In this document: piece by piece, positions 1 to 8,499 of the stretch
Layout of the letters: every line of letters begins with the position of its first letter
Position numbering within the stretch: position 1 is the first letter of the stretch
Notes under the pieces: model-generated
Told to the model about the DNA's origin: nothing
Database searches by the model: none
The model's input: only the letters and a program-made list of their open reading frames with translations
Position numbers and translations under genes: made by a program
Origin: JBBQER01 sp052148155
GTDB taxonomy: Bacteria; Actinomycetota; Acidimicrobiia; IMCC26256; PALSA-610
Assembly: GCA_052148155.1 (NCBI GenBank)
Contig: JBKQIY010000019.1
Location: 173,559 to 237,558 of the forward strand
DNA: 64,000 nucleotides
Direction: 5' to 3'

Positions 1-227
1 CCGAGCGGCTCGTCGTTGCGGCCGGCGACGCCGCGCATCCGCGTCCTCGTCTGACCTTCACGTTTCCTGCGATCACACGCGCTCGGTTGGTCGTCGTCAC
101 GGTCGTCGGTGCCGAGAAACGCGACGCGATCTCCCGTATTCGTGGCGGTGAGGATCTTCCGGGATCCCGTATCCGCGGCGAACGTGTGCTGTGGCTCGGC
201 GACGGCGCCGCGCTGGGCGCGCAGTAA
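1..227 (+). CDS. pgl: 6-phosphogluconolactonase, C-terminal part
   Basis: This is the 3' end of a gene that begins before the window; the open frame starts at base 3 and stops with TAA at 225-227. The about 74 visible residues contain a run of hydrophobic beta-strand residues followed by GAEKRDAISRI and an ending rich in LWLGDGAAL. That layout is typical of the C-terminal part of 6-phosphogluconolactonases of the DevB/SOL family, which hydrolyse 6-phosphogluconolactone in the oxidative pentose phosphate pathway. Only 11 bases separate it from fbiC, so the two are probably cotranscribed. In actinobacteria this enzyme follows glucose-6-phosphate dehydrogenase, whose F420-dependent form would use the cofactor made by fbiC; that link is inference. 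Confidence 0.72.
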   Translation, partial: ERLVVAAGDAAHPRPRLTFTFPAITRARLVVVTVVGAEKRDAISRIRGGEDLPGSRIRGERVLWLGDGAALGAQ

Positions 228-238
228 GGTCCTCCACC

Positions 239-2599
239 ATGACTGGGCGCCGCGAGCTGTTGGAGCTGCCGCTCCCTGTGCTGATGGCAGCCGCGGCGAC
301 GAAACGCGATGCGCAGTTCGGCACACGCGTCACCTTCTCGCCGAAAGTGTTCATCCCACTCACGATGCTGTGCCGCGATCACTGCGGCTACTGCACGTTC
401 GCGAAGGCTCCCGCACGCGTTGACGCGCCCTACCTCACGGCCGACGATGTCCTCGCGATCGCGCGTCGCGGCGCGGAGCTCGGCTGTTGGGAAGCGTTGT
501 TCACGCTCGGCGAAGCGCCAGAAGCTCGCTATCCGCAGGCGTCCGACTGGCTGGCCGCCCACCAGTACGCGTCGACGGTCGACTACCTGGTTGCCTGCGC
601 ACGGCTGGTGCTCGACGAAACCGGTCTGCTCCCGCATGCAAACGCCGGCGCGCTCGGCCAGGCCGAACTCGAACAGCTCCGCACGGTCAGTCCTTCGCAA
701 GGGATGATGATCGAGACGCTGGCCGCCCGTCTGGGCGGGCCGGGCGGCCCCCATTCCGGCGCTCCCGACAAGACACCCGAGCGTCGGCTTGGCACCCTCG
801 AGGCGGCGGGACGAGCGCACGTCCCGTTCACCACGGGCATTCTCGTCGGGATCGGCGAGAGCCGAGACGAACGCATCGACGCGCTCGAAGCAATCGCCGG
901 CGCACACCGCCGCCACGGCCATGTACAAGAGGTGATCGTCCAGAATTTCCTTCCGAAGCCGGGCACCTCCATGCACCGCGCCGACCCGTGTCCACCCGAC
1001 GAACTGTTGTGGTCGATCGCCGCCGCGCGCCTGATCCTGCCGTCCGACGTTCACCTGCAAGCCCCACCGAATCTCAGTGACGACCTCGCGCCGCTCCTCG
1101 CCGCCGGCATCGACGACTGGGGCGGCGTGTCGCCCCTCACGATCGATCACGTGAACCCGGAACGACCATGGCCGGCACTCGAGCGACTGCATGCGGCAAC
1201 CGAAGCTGCCGGGCACACCCTGGCACCGCGACTCACGATCTATCCCGAGTTCGTCCGCGAACCCGAACGGTGGCTCGATCGCGCGTTGCGTACACCAGTG
1301 CTCGTCGCATCCGACTCCGAGGGCCTGGCCCGTGACGGCGCCTGGAGTCCCGGCCGCGACGATCTGTCCCCGCCTTCGTTGCTTTCGGTGACGATGCCGG
1401 CCCGAGCCGGGACCGCGGTCGGCGAGGTGCTGGACGGAGTCGTTGCCGGCGAAGAAGTCGACGTCGACGAGATCGTGACGCTGCTCTCGGCTCGCGGCGC
1501 GGAGGTCGCACGGGTGGCCGCCGTTGCCGACGAGCTGCGACGCGACATCGTCGGGTCCGAGATCACGTTCGTTCGGAATCGCAACATCAACTACACCAAT
1601 GTGTGCACGTTCAAGTGCCGATTCTGCGCCTTCTCGAAAGGTCCGCTCTCGTTGAATCTCCGAGGACAGCCGTACCTCCTCGAACTGGAAGAGATGCAGC
1701 GGCGGGTGGTCGAGGCAGTCGACTGCGGCGCCACCGAAGTGTGCCTGCAAGGCGGCATCCATCCCGACTTCGACGGCGACTACTACGTCGACGTCACCCG
1801 GGCGGTGAAAGCCGTCGCACCACACATCCACGTGCACGGGTTCACTGCGCTCGAAGTCACCGAGGGCGCCCGCCGGCTTGGCGTGCCACTGGCCGACTAC
1901 CTGCGCACGCTGAAAGACGCCGGCCTGGCCACGCTGCCCGGGACCGCGGCCGAGATCCTTGACGACGAGGTGCGGGCCGTAATCTGTCCCGACAAGGTCA
2001 ACACCGAGGAATGGCTCGAAGCGCATCGAACCGCACATTCGGTCGGTCTGCGATCGAACGTCACGATCATGTTCGGAACTGTCGAGCGACCGGAGCATGT
2101 CGCACGCCACCTTGTGCGTTCGCGGGCACTGCAGAAGGAAACTGGCGGTTTCACCGAGTTCGTGCCGCTTCCCTTCGTGCACATGGCGACTCCGATCTTT
2201 CTGCAAGGCAAAGCGCGACGCGGTCCGACATTCCGCGAAGTGTTGCTGATGCACTCAGTCGGGAGAATCGCGTACCGCGGCTGGATCGACAACATCCAGG
2301 CATCGTGGGTGAAGTGCGGCACAGCCGGCGCCCGCCAGATCCTCCAAGCCGGCGCCAACGATCTTGGCGGCACACTCATGGACGAGAACATCTCGCGCGC
2401 GGCCGGTGCCAGCCACGGCCAAGAACTCGACGAGTCGGAGATGCAGGCGATCGTCGAGCCGCTCGGGCGTCCGCTGGTCCAGCGCACAACGCTCTACGGA
2501 CGCACTCAGACGGTCGGCCGGCGTCTGCGTCCGCCCCAAGATCACGTACACGGCGACGGCGGGGATACACCGGTGATGCTCCTCGGGGCACGCCGGTGA
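239..2599 (+). CDS. fbiC: FbiC, 7,8-didemethyl-8-hydroxy-5-deazariboflavin synthase (CofG-CofH fusion)
   Basis: This 786-residue enzyme joins the two radical-SAM halves that make the deazaflavin chromophore of coenzyme F420 from tyrosine and a ribityl-diaminouracil. The CofG-like half has the cluster motif CRDHCGYC at residues 45-52. The CofH-like half has CTFKCRFC at 456-463, each CX3CX2C. The fused form is characteristic of actinobacteria; archaea use two genes. I chose the ATG at 239 because it follows the upstream stop by 11 bases and gives the usual short N-terminus; an upstream start at 191 would add a basic, non-conserved extension inside the previous gene. The next gene starts at GTG within GTGA, so translation is coupled. 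F420 production fits the LLM-type oxidoreductase at 51.3 kb. Confidence 0.96.
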   Translation: MTGRRELLELPLPVLMAAAATKRDAQFGTRVTFSPKVFIPLTMLCRDHCGYCTFAKAPARVDAPYLTADDVLAIARRGAELGCWEALFTLGEAPEARYPQASDWLAAHQYASTVDYLVACARLVLDETGLLPHANAGALGQAELEQLRTVSPSQGMMIETLAARLGGPGGPHSGAPDKTPERRLGTLEAAGRAHVPFTTGILVGIGESRDERIDALEAIAGAHRRHGHVQEVIVQNFLPKPGTSMHRADPCPPDELLWSIAAARLILPSDVHLQAPPNLSDDLAPLLAAGIDDWGGVSPLTIDHVNPERPWPALERLHAATEAAGHTLAPRLTIYPEFVREPERWLDRALRTPVLVASDSEGLARDGAWSPGRDDLSPPSLLSVTMPARAGTAVGEVLDGVVAGEEVDVDEIVTLLSARGAEVARVAAVADELRRDIVGSEITFVRNRNINYTNVCTFKCRFCAFSKGPLSLNLRGQPYLLELEEMQRRVVEAVDCGATEVCLQGGIHPDFDGDYYVDVTRAVKAVAPHIHVHGFTALEVTEGARRLGVPLADYLRTLKDAGLATLPGTAAEILDDEVRAVICPDKVNTEEWLEAHRTAHSVGLRSNVTIMFGTVERPEHVARHLVRSRALQKETGGFTEFVPLPFVHMATPIFLQGKARRGPTFREVLLMHSVGRIAYRGWIDNIQASWVKCGTAGARQILQAGANDLGGTLMDENISRAAGASHGQELDESEMQAIVEPLGRPLVQRTTLYGRTQTVGRRLRPPQDHVHGDGGDTPVMLLGARR

Positions 2600-3594
2600 C
2601 GACGTCCGCCCTGGTTGACGTCGTCGCACTCGGTCATCCGCTCGTCGACGTCCTCGCGCACGAAACCGACGACGTCGTCGCGCGCGCTCGTGTGGAGCGC
2701 GGCGCGATGACGATGGTCGACGCGGCCCGTTCCGATGAGATTTATGCGCAACTCGGTCCGGCCCAACAGACCTCCGGTGGATCGGCTGCGAACACTGCCG
2801 TTGGAGTCGCTGCCTTCGGTGGACGCGCCGCATTCATCGGCCGGATCGCCGACGACGCGTTCGGCAAAGTGTTCGCACACGACCTTCGCGGCGCCGGCGT
2901 CGAGTTCGATGCCGCGCCCGCGACCGACGGCTCGGCCACCGGCCGATGCCTGGTCATCGTCGGATCCGACGCCGAGCGCACGATGTGCACCTATCTCGGC
3001 GCGGGTGCCGAGATCGATCCGCGCGACGTCGATGCCGATCGGATCTCGAACTCGATGGTCACCTACCTCGAGGGTTATCTCTGGGACGGCGAGGCCGCCA
3101 AGGACGCGATCCGGCGGGCGGCGTCGCTCGCCCGTGCCGCGGGACGCAAGGTCGCGCTCACGCTTTCCGATCCGTTCTGCGTCGAGCGCAACCGCTCCGA
3201 ATTCCTGGAGCTGATCCGATCCGACATCGATCTGTTGTTCGCCAACGAACAAGAGATCTCGATGTTGTACGGTGCCGACGACTTCGACGAAGCTGCCGAG
3301 CTCGTCGCCGCACACTGTGACGTCGCCGCGCTCACGCGCGGCGCGGACGGTTCGGTCGTGGTTGCCGGCGGCCGGCGGTACGACATTCCCGCCGATCCGG
3401 TCGCCGCGGTCATCGACACGACGGGCGCCGGCGACCTCTACGCGGCCGGCGTCCTGTACGGGTTCACCCACGGCCACGATCCTGCGACGTGTGGGCGGTT
3501 CGGTTCGCTCGCGGCGGCCGAGGTGATCTCCCATCTCGGTGCGCGTCCGGAAGCGTCACTCGCCGATCGCGCTCGCTCGCTTCTGCAGGGCTGA
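2596..3594 (+). CDS. PfkB-family carbohydrate/nucleoside kinase
   Basis: The 332-residue protein is a ribokinase-fold kinase. An N-terminal substrate region has the SGGSAANTA stretch (GG signature, about residues 56-64). The C-terminal PfkB signature DTTGAGDLYAAG, about residues 273-284, carries the anion hole and catalytic Asp. The sequence resembles actinobacterial adenosine kinase-like members, but the substrate cannot be fixed from sequence; a sugar or nucleoside is phosphorylated with ATP. The GTG start overlaps the fbiC stop by four bases (GTGA), and the stop shares one base with the start of the LOG gene. The central gene of a coupled trio suggests a shared nucleotide or sugar-phosphate role. 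Confidence 0.88.
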   Translation: MTTSALVDVVALGHPLVDVLAHETDDVVARARVERGAMTMVDAARSDEIYAQLGPAQQTSGGSAANTAVGVAAFGGRAAFIGRIADDAFGKVFAHDLRGAGVEFDAAPATDGSATGRCLVIVGSDAERTMCTYLGAGAEIDPRDVDADRISNSMVTYLEGYLWDGEAAKDAIRRAASLARAAGRKVALTLSDPFCVERNRSEFLELIRSDIDLLFANEQEISMLYGADDFDEAAELVAAHCDVAALTRGADGSVVVAGGRRYDIPADPVAAVIDTTGAGDLYAAGVLYGFTHGHDPATCGRFGSLAAAEVISHLGARPEASLADRARSLLQG

Positions 3595-4628
3595 TGGCCC
3601 GGCTGCCCCGCTACCGCACCGGCGATCCGGAGCTCGATCAGCGGCTCGCCGACCTCATCGCGTCGCTGGGCGACGTCCACGACACCGACCTCGTGTTCGA
3701 GTTGATGGTTTCAGCGGTTCGCCTCGCGCGCGACCGCGCGTCGCGCGGCGACTTGAAGATGGCCAACGCAGCCCTGAAAGAGATGCGCTACGCCTTCACG
3801 GTGTTCGAGCCGTACCGCTCGGCACGCAAGGCCGCGATCTTCGGATCGGCGCGCACGACGCGTGACGATCCGTTGTACCACCAGACGGTGGCGATCGCCC
3901 GCGAGCTCGCTGATGTCGACTGGATGGTCATCACCGGCGCCGGGCCCGGAATCATGGAAGCCGGTATCGAAGGCGCCGGCGCCGCGAACAGTTTCGGTGT
4001 GAGCATCCGGCTCCCGTTCGAGGCGGCCACCACACAGTTCCTCGCCGATGACCCCAAGCTCGTGAACTTCCGCTACTTCTTCACACGCAAGGTCACCTTC
4101 GTGAAAGAAGCGCATGCATTCGTGCTCCTACCCGGAGGGTTCGGAACGCTCGACGAGGCCTTCGAACTGTTGACCCTCGTGCAGACCGGCAAGTCGGTGC
4201 CGGCGCCGATCGTGCTGCTCGACGTTCCGGGCGGCACGTACTGGCAGAGCTGGACAGCCTTCGTAGAGCACGAACTGCAAGACCGGCGATACCTCTCACC
4301 AGCCGATCTCGAACTGTTCACCATCACCGACGATGTGCGCGTCGCGCTGCAGGAGATCACCGACTATTACCGCAACTATCACTCGTTGCGCTTCGTCGAC
4401 GGTGATCTCGTACTTCGAATGCAGCACGTGCCGTCAGACGCCGCGCTCGCAAACCTTAACCACGACTTTGCCGACATCATCACGAGTGGCCAGATCGAGC
4501 CGGTCCCGACGAGCAAGGCCGAACTGGCCGACCGCGATGTCCCCGAACTTGCTCGGTTGCGTATGCGTTTCGATCGTCACTCGTACGCGCGACTGCACGT
4601 GCTGATCAAACGCCTCAACGAAACCTAA
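3594..4628 (+). CDS. LOG family protein (nucleotide phosphoribohydrolase-like, long form)
   Basis: The 344-residue protein has the two hallmarks of the LOG/'lysine decarboxylase-like' Rossmann family. These are a GAGPGIMEAG loop near residues 114-123 and PGGFGTLDE near 180-188, whose Glu and Arg-containing partners form the nucleotide-monophosphate hydrolase site. Family members cleave the N-glycosidic bond of purine or cytokinin-type nucleotide 5'-monophosphates. It is longer than the usual about 190-residue LOG enzymes, with an extra N-terminal helical part (residues 1-75) and about 100 extra C-terminal residues. Its ATG shares one base with the kinase stop (TGATG). The neighbouring PfkB kinase supports a nucleotide-salvage role, but the substrate is not shown by the sequence. 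Confidence 0.85.
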   Translation: MARLPRYRTGDPELDQRLADLIASLGDVHDTDLVFELMVSAVRLARDRASRGDLKMANAALKEMRYAFTVFEPYRSARKAAIFGSARTTRDDPLYHQTVAIARELADVDWMVITGAGPGIMEAGIEGAGAANSFGVSIRLPFEAATTQFLADDPKLVNFRYFFTRKVTFVKEAHAFVLLPGGFGTLDEAFELLTLVQTGKSVPAPIVLLDVPGGTYWQSWTAFVEHELQDRRYLSPADLELFTITDDVRVALQEITDYYRNYHSLRFVDGDLVLRMQHVPSDAALANLNHDFADIITSGQIEPVPTSKAELADRDVPELARLRMRFDRHSYARLHVLIKRLNET

Positions 4629-4840
4629 TCGTCTGCGGTGACGGGAGCGAGCGCGTTGATGGCCTTCGCTACCGCGCGGCGCGCTTGCTCCAGCCGCTTC
4701 TCGTTGGCGTTCGCAGCCTTCCCTGCGTCGCTGTCCGGATCGCGGGCGCGGTCGCGGAGACGGTCGTAGGCGAGGTCACGGAGCTCTTCTTCGATTGCGG
4801 CGAGCCGCTGCGCAATGCCTTCGTACTGTTCAGGTTGCAT
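4625..4840 (-). CDS. small charged helical protein, unknown function
   Basis: A 71-residue protein starting with MQPEQYEGIAQRLAAIEEEL is predicted. It is rich in Glu, Arg and Ala with heptad-like spacing, so it is probably two alpha-helices or a short coiled coil; no cysteines or membrane segment are present. Its ATG overlaps the end of glcF by 11 bases, so it looks like the last gene of the glcDEF operon. Its stop overlaps the convergent LOG gene by four bases. I do not recognise the family. The balanced acidic and basic composition and the tight placement argue that it is real rather than a shadow frame. Confidence 0.6.
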   Translation of the reverse strand: MQPEQYEGIAQRLAAIEEELRDLAYDRLRDRARDPDSDAGKAANANEKRLEQARRAVAKAINALAPVTADD

Positions 4841-6032
4841 CAGTCTTCTCCTCGAGCGCGCCTGCAAGCAGGTCAGCGGGATGGCAGACGTCGAGCCCGG
4901 CCTGGCGCAAGTGCAGCATGCAGCCCGGGTTGGCCGAAACGACGAGGGGATTGCGGCCGCCTGCCGCGCGTAACGCCGCAACCTTGCGATCGCGAATGCT
5001 TGTTGCGAGCGCCGGCTGCAACATCGCGTAGGCGCCGCCCGCCCCGCAACACAGCCCGTCGTCGGCTGTTTCGACGAGCGTGTACGCGGGTGCCAGCAGA
5101 GTCCGCACCGCGCCGTGGGCGCCCTGCACGTGGCGAAGGTGGCACGGATCCTGCACGACGAGCGTCGCGCCGGTCTGGCGAACCGCAAGGGGTCGCTGCG
5201 CCACGACCCATTCGGAGAAATCGTGGACCCTCGCGCTGAACACTTCGGCTTGTGCCGTGCCGAGCAACCGTCCGTAGTCTTTCATGACCGCGCCGCATCC
5301 TGCACTGTTCACAACGATCGGCGCGCTTCCGGGCATCGAGTTGATCACGCGCTGAGCGAGGGCCCTGGTCTGCGAGTCGCGACCCGCGTGGAGGTGGAGC
5401 GCGCCGCAGCAGTCGCCGCCACGGCCAGGGCGCGCGACCTCGGCGCCCGTGGCGCGCATCACCCGCACCGTCGATCGATGGGTGTCCCGCAGCCAGGCAT
5501 CCATGACGCAGCCGGTGAAGCACCAGGCGGAAGGATTGCCGCCGCGAGGCACGTCGAGTGGTGCGGCAAGCGAGCGGGCCGAAAGGCGCGGCAACCCGAG
5601 CCGACGGGGCAGCAGTCTCAGGCGCTGCGCGGCCCATGCGAGCCAGGTGAGCGCGATGAGGAACGCATGGACGGGCAGGAGGAGCCGGTAGCCGATCCAC
5701 TCAACCACGCGTTGCGGGCGCGAGGCCGACGATCCCCGTTCGTGCAGCGCCGACCGCGTCGATTCCATGAGATGTCCGAACTGGACCGACGACGGACACG
5801 CAGCCTCACAACCACGGCACTGCACGCATTCGTCCATCGCGACTTCGAACGAGGCGTCGATCGGCCGGCCTTCGAACTCGACGAGTCGCATCGCCGCGAT
5901 ACGACCCCGCGGCGATGCGATCTCGAGCCCGGTCACGCGATAGGTCGGACAGTGCGGCAAACACAGTCCACACGAGACGCACGAGGCGAGCTCGTTCGCG
6001 TCGAGATCGAGCGGCCCGCCCGCGACGTTCAC
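4830..6032 (-). CDS. glcF: glycolate oxidase iron-sulfur subunit
   Basis: The 400-residue protein has two ferredoxin-type 4Fe-4S motifs, at residues 18-28 (CVSCGLCLPHC) and 69-79 (CVQCRGCEAAC). These are followed by CCG-domain cysteine motifs, including CFTGCVMD, GGDCCGA, GLCCGAGG and a late NPGC. This is the layout of GlcF, which passes electrons from the flavin subunits of glycolate oxidase to the membrane quinone pool. It follows glcE with a four-base overlap. The N-terminal cysteine motif lies only 17 residues from the chosen ATG, as usual for the family. Confidence 0.92.
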   Translation of the reverse strand: MNVAGGPLDLDANELASCVSCGLCLPHCPTYRVTGLEIASPRGRIAAMRLVEFEGRPIDASFEVAMDECVQCRGCEAACPSSVQFGHLMESTRSALHERGSSASRPQRVVEWIGYRLLLPVHAFLIALTWLAWAAQRLRLLPRRLGLPRLSARSLAAPLDVPRGGNPSAWCFTGCVMDAWLRDTHRSTVRVMRATGAEVARPGRGGDCCGALHLHAGRDSQTRALAQRVINSMPGSAPIVVNSAGCGAVMKDYGRLLGTAQAEVFSARVHDFSEWVVAQRPLAVRQTGATLVVQDPCHLRHVQGAHGAVRTLLAPAYTLVETADDGLCCGAGGAYAMLQPALATSIRDRKVAALRAAGGRNPLVVSANPGCMLHLRQAGLDVCHPADLLAGALEEKTDAT

Positions 6033-7009
6033 AGGGGAAGGCGACCCGGCGCGAGCTTGCGCGCCGGGTCGAAGGCGTCCTTGACGCGCCGCATCAACTC
6101 CGCGTTCGGTAACGGCCGGCCGAAACCGTCCATCTCGCGTGCGCCGGCCTCGCGCAGCAACCAGCCGTCATGACCGTGCGCGGCGGAGCGAGCGCGGCCG
6201 AGCGCGGCCGCGTCGTCGCCGGCGACGTGGACTGTCCCGACACCGAGTTCGGCACACCAGCGGGCACCGGGAACTGCGTCGAGGTCACGTCCGAGGGCGG
6301 GTAGTTCGCCGGGTGCAACCGAGATGCGACCGCGGTGTTCGCCGTCGGGGAGCTTGGGTGCTTCGCTCGGATGCAGACCACTCGACTGCGTCTCGATGTC
6401 GGACTCGTCGCCTTCCAACAGGATCCACGCTTGTCGTCCGTCCCACAAGGTCGCCGCGGCACGGAACCGGTCTATCGGCTCAGGGGCCCGAAACCAGCGG
6501 GCATGGGCGGGGCGCGGCCGACAGCGCAGCGTCAACTGGACGAGCACGCCGAGGGTGCCAAACGAGCCGACGAGCAGGCGGGGCAGGTCGTAGCCGGTGA
6601 CGTTCTTGACGGTCGGGCCGCCACCCTTCACGACCCGCCCGTCGGCGGTGACGAAACGCACCTCGAGCACGTGGTCGCGCAGCGGTCCGTGGCGCAGACG
6701 TCGGATACCGGAAACGCCACACGCAATTACGCCCCCGACCGTCGCGGCCGAATCGCGTGGGTCGAGCGCGCATTCCTGACCGTGAGCGGCCAACGTTTCG
6801 TCAAGGACCTTGCACGACGTTCCCGCGCCCACAGAAATGGTGAGGTCGTCGGGTTCGTAATGCGTGATGCCAGCCGGCGCGCTGATCTCCAGTCCCTCGC
6901 CCGACGGATTTCCGGTCTCCCACTGGGTGCGCGTCCCCACCGGAACAACAGCATCGGCGCTCGCGACGCAAGCGGCGATGGCATCCACCGCGCTCGCGGT
7001 CAGATCCAT
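6029..7009 (-). CDS. glcE: glycolate oxidase FAD-binding subunit GlcE
   Basis: The product (326 residues from the ATG at 7009) has a PCMH-type FAD-binding domain. Markers include ISVGAGTSCKVLDETLAAHG, GGVIACGVSG and a VKNVTGYDLPRLLVGSFGTL stretch that closely matches GlcE. A longer frame exists upstream (to 7042), but its arginine-rich extension lies inside glcD and is not conserved. The chosen start overlaps the glcD stop by 10 bases. The C-terminal cap is short, as expected for GlcE, which lacks a complete substrate domain. With GlcD and GlcF it oxidises glycolate to glyoxylate. Confidence 0.9.
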   Translation of the reverse strand: MDLTASAVDAIAACVASADAVVPVGTRTQWETGNPSGEGLEISAPAGITHYEPDDLTISVGAGTSCKVLDETLAAHGQECALDPRDSAATVGGVIACGVSGIRRLRHGPLRDHVLEVRFVTADGRVVKGGGPTVKNVTGYDLPRLLVGSFGTLGVLVQLTLRCRPRPAHARWFRAPEPIDRFRAAATLWDGRQAWILLEGDESDIETQSSGLHPSEAPKLPDGEHRGRISVAPGELPALGRDLDAVPGARWCAELGVGTVHVAGDDAAALGRARSAAHGHDGWLLREAGAREMDGFGRPLPNAELMRRVKDAFDPARKLAPGRLPL

Positions 7010-8355
7010 GCGCCGTCGGGGACGCGCTGCAACTCGCCGCACCGGCTTCCCCGCGGCAGCACCTTGAGCGGGTTCGCGACACCGTCGGGATCGAACGCAT
7101 CGCGCAGTCGGGCCTGTGCGTCGAGATCATCTGGCGAGAACAGCAAAGGCATGAGATCGCGCTTCTCAATGCCCACGCCGTGCTCGCCGGTGAGGACACC
7201 GCCAGCCGCGATACACGTCGTGAGGATCTCGGTGCCCGCGTCGTAGACGCGCTCCCAGACGCCCGGATCGCGTCGATCGAACACGATCAGCGGATGGAGG
7301 TTGCCGTCGCCGGCGTGGAACACGTTCATCGTGATCAGCTCGTGTGCGTCGGCGATCTCGTAGACGCGCCGCAGAACTTCCACCAGACGCGTGCGGGGAA
7401 CCACCGCGTCGTGGAGGTAATAGTCGGGAGCGATGCGCGCGATTGCACCGAACGCCGACTTCCGGCCCTTCCAGAGCAAGGCGCGCTCGGCGTCGTCGGC
7501 GGCGATCCGGACGCTTACCGCTCCGTTGGTCATCGCGATCTCACGTACGGCATCGACCTGCGCGCTGACACCTCGGTCGAGGCCGTCGACCTCCACGAGC
7601 AACACCGCCTGCGCGTCGCGCGGGTAGCCGGCGCCCACGAAATCCTCCACCGCGGCCGTGATGCGGGCATCCATCATTTCGAGTGCGGCCGGGAGCACAC
7701 CTCCGGCGATGGTGCCCGTCACAGTGGAAGCGGCCGCGTCGATCGAGTCGAACGCACACAGCATCGTCGCGACCGCGGGCGGATGGGGCGTCAGCCGCAC
7801 CGCCACTCGAGTCGCGATCCCCATCGTCCCTTCGGAACCCACAAAGCAGCCGCGCAGGTCGTAACCCGGCATGTCCGGTGCGAGCCCGCCCAGCCGGACC
7901 GCCTCACCGTCGGCGAGCACGACGTCGACGGCGAGCACATGCGCCGACGTCACGCCCGCCGCAAGGCAATGCGGACCTCCCGCGTTGGTCGCGACGTTGC
8001 CGCCGATCGTGCACGCCTGCTGCGAAGACGGATCCGGCGCATAGTGCAAGCCGAGGTGCGACACCGCTCGAGTCAGATCGAGATTGAGCAGGCCCGGCTC
8101 GACCCACGCGACACGGGCGTCGGGGTCGACGTCGAGCAGGCGGTTCATGCGGGTGGTCACGATCACGACGGCGTCCTCGAGCGGCGTCGCGCCACCCGCC
8201 AGCCCTGTCCCGCTCCCGCGAGCCACAAACGGCCGGCCGTGGCGGCGCGCAATCCGGACCGCGGCTGCGACCTCATCCGCCGATCGAGGCCAACACACCG
8301 CCACGGCATGTCCTTCGCTGACGCCTGCGTCGCGGGCATACAGCGCGAGCTCCAA
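7000..8355 (-). CDS. glcD: glycolate oxidase FAD-linked catalytic subunit GlcD
   Basis: This is an FAD-linked 2-hydroxyacid dehydrogenase of the VAO/PCMH family. The N-terminal FAD domain shows RGSGTGLAGGATP and IGGNVATNAGGPHC; the C-terminal cap domain contains NVFHAGDGNLHPL and a final GVLTGEHGVGIEKRD loop that holds substrate-site residues. The only standard start after the upstream in-frame stop (8437-8439) is TTG at 8355, with GGAG just before it, giving 451 residues. The sequence upstream in the same frame (DALLVDLRDALGSAGASAES) looks like the usual GlcD N-terminus, so a rare non-ATG/GTG/TTG start further up is possible. It is the first gene of the glcDEF operon. Confidence 0.9.
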   Translation of the reverse strand: MELALYARDAGVSEGHAVAVCWPRSADEVAAAVRIARRHGRPFVARGSGTGLAGGATPLEDAVVIVTTRMNRLLDVDPDARVAWVEPGLLNLDLTRAVSHLGLHYAPDPSSQQACTIGGNVATNAGGPHCLAAGVTSAHVLAVDVVLADGEAVRLGGLAPDMPGYDLRGCFVGSEGTMGIATRVAVRLTPHPPAVATMLCAFDSIDAAASTVTGTIAGGVLPAALEMMDARITAAVEDFVGAGYPRDAQAVLLVEVDGLDRGVSAQVDAVREIAMTNGAVSVRIAADDAERALLWKGRKSAFGAIARIAPDYYLHDAVVPRTRLVEVLRRVYEIADAHELITMNVFHAGDGNLHPLIVFDRRDPGVWERVYDAGTEILTTCIAAGGVLTGEHGVGIEKRDLMPLLFSPDDLDAQARLRDAFDPDGVANPLKVLPRGSRCGELQRVPDGAWI

Positions 8356-8485
8356 CGACTCCGCGCTGGCACCGGCGCTACCGAGCGCGTCGCGCAGATC
8401 AACGAGGAGCGCGTCGTGAGGTCCGATTCGGCCAGATTACCGGGGCGTCCGTGCGCCAGTCCGTAACTCACGATCTCGCGGTGAC

Positions 8486-8491
8486 TACGCT
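8486..8491 (+). promoter_or_regulatory. candidate -10 element for a leaderless transcript
   Basis: TACGCT ends eight bases before the ATG at 8500, and there is no purine-rich ribosome site in between. This fits a transcript starting at or very near the ATG. No clear -35 is seen. Confidence 0.35.
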
Positions 8492-8499
8492 CCGACGCC

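Noticed and set aside
7180..8466. 428-codon plus-strand frame antisense to glcD
   Set aside because: High-GC shadow frame of a well-supported gene; rich in Arg/His/Asp with no motif.
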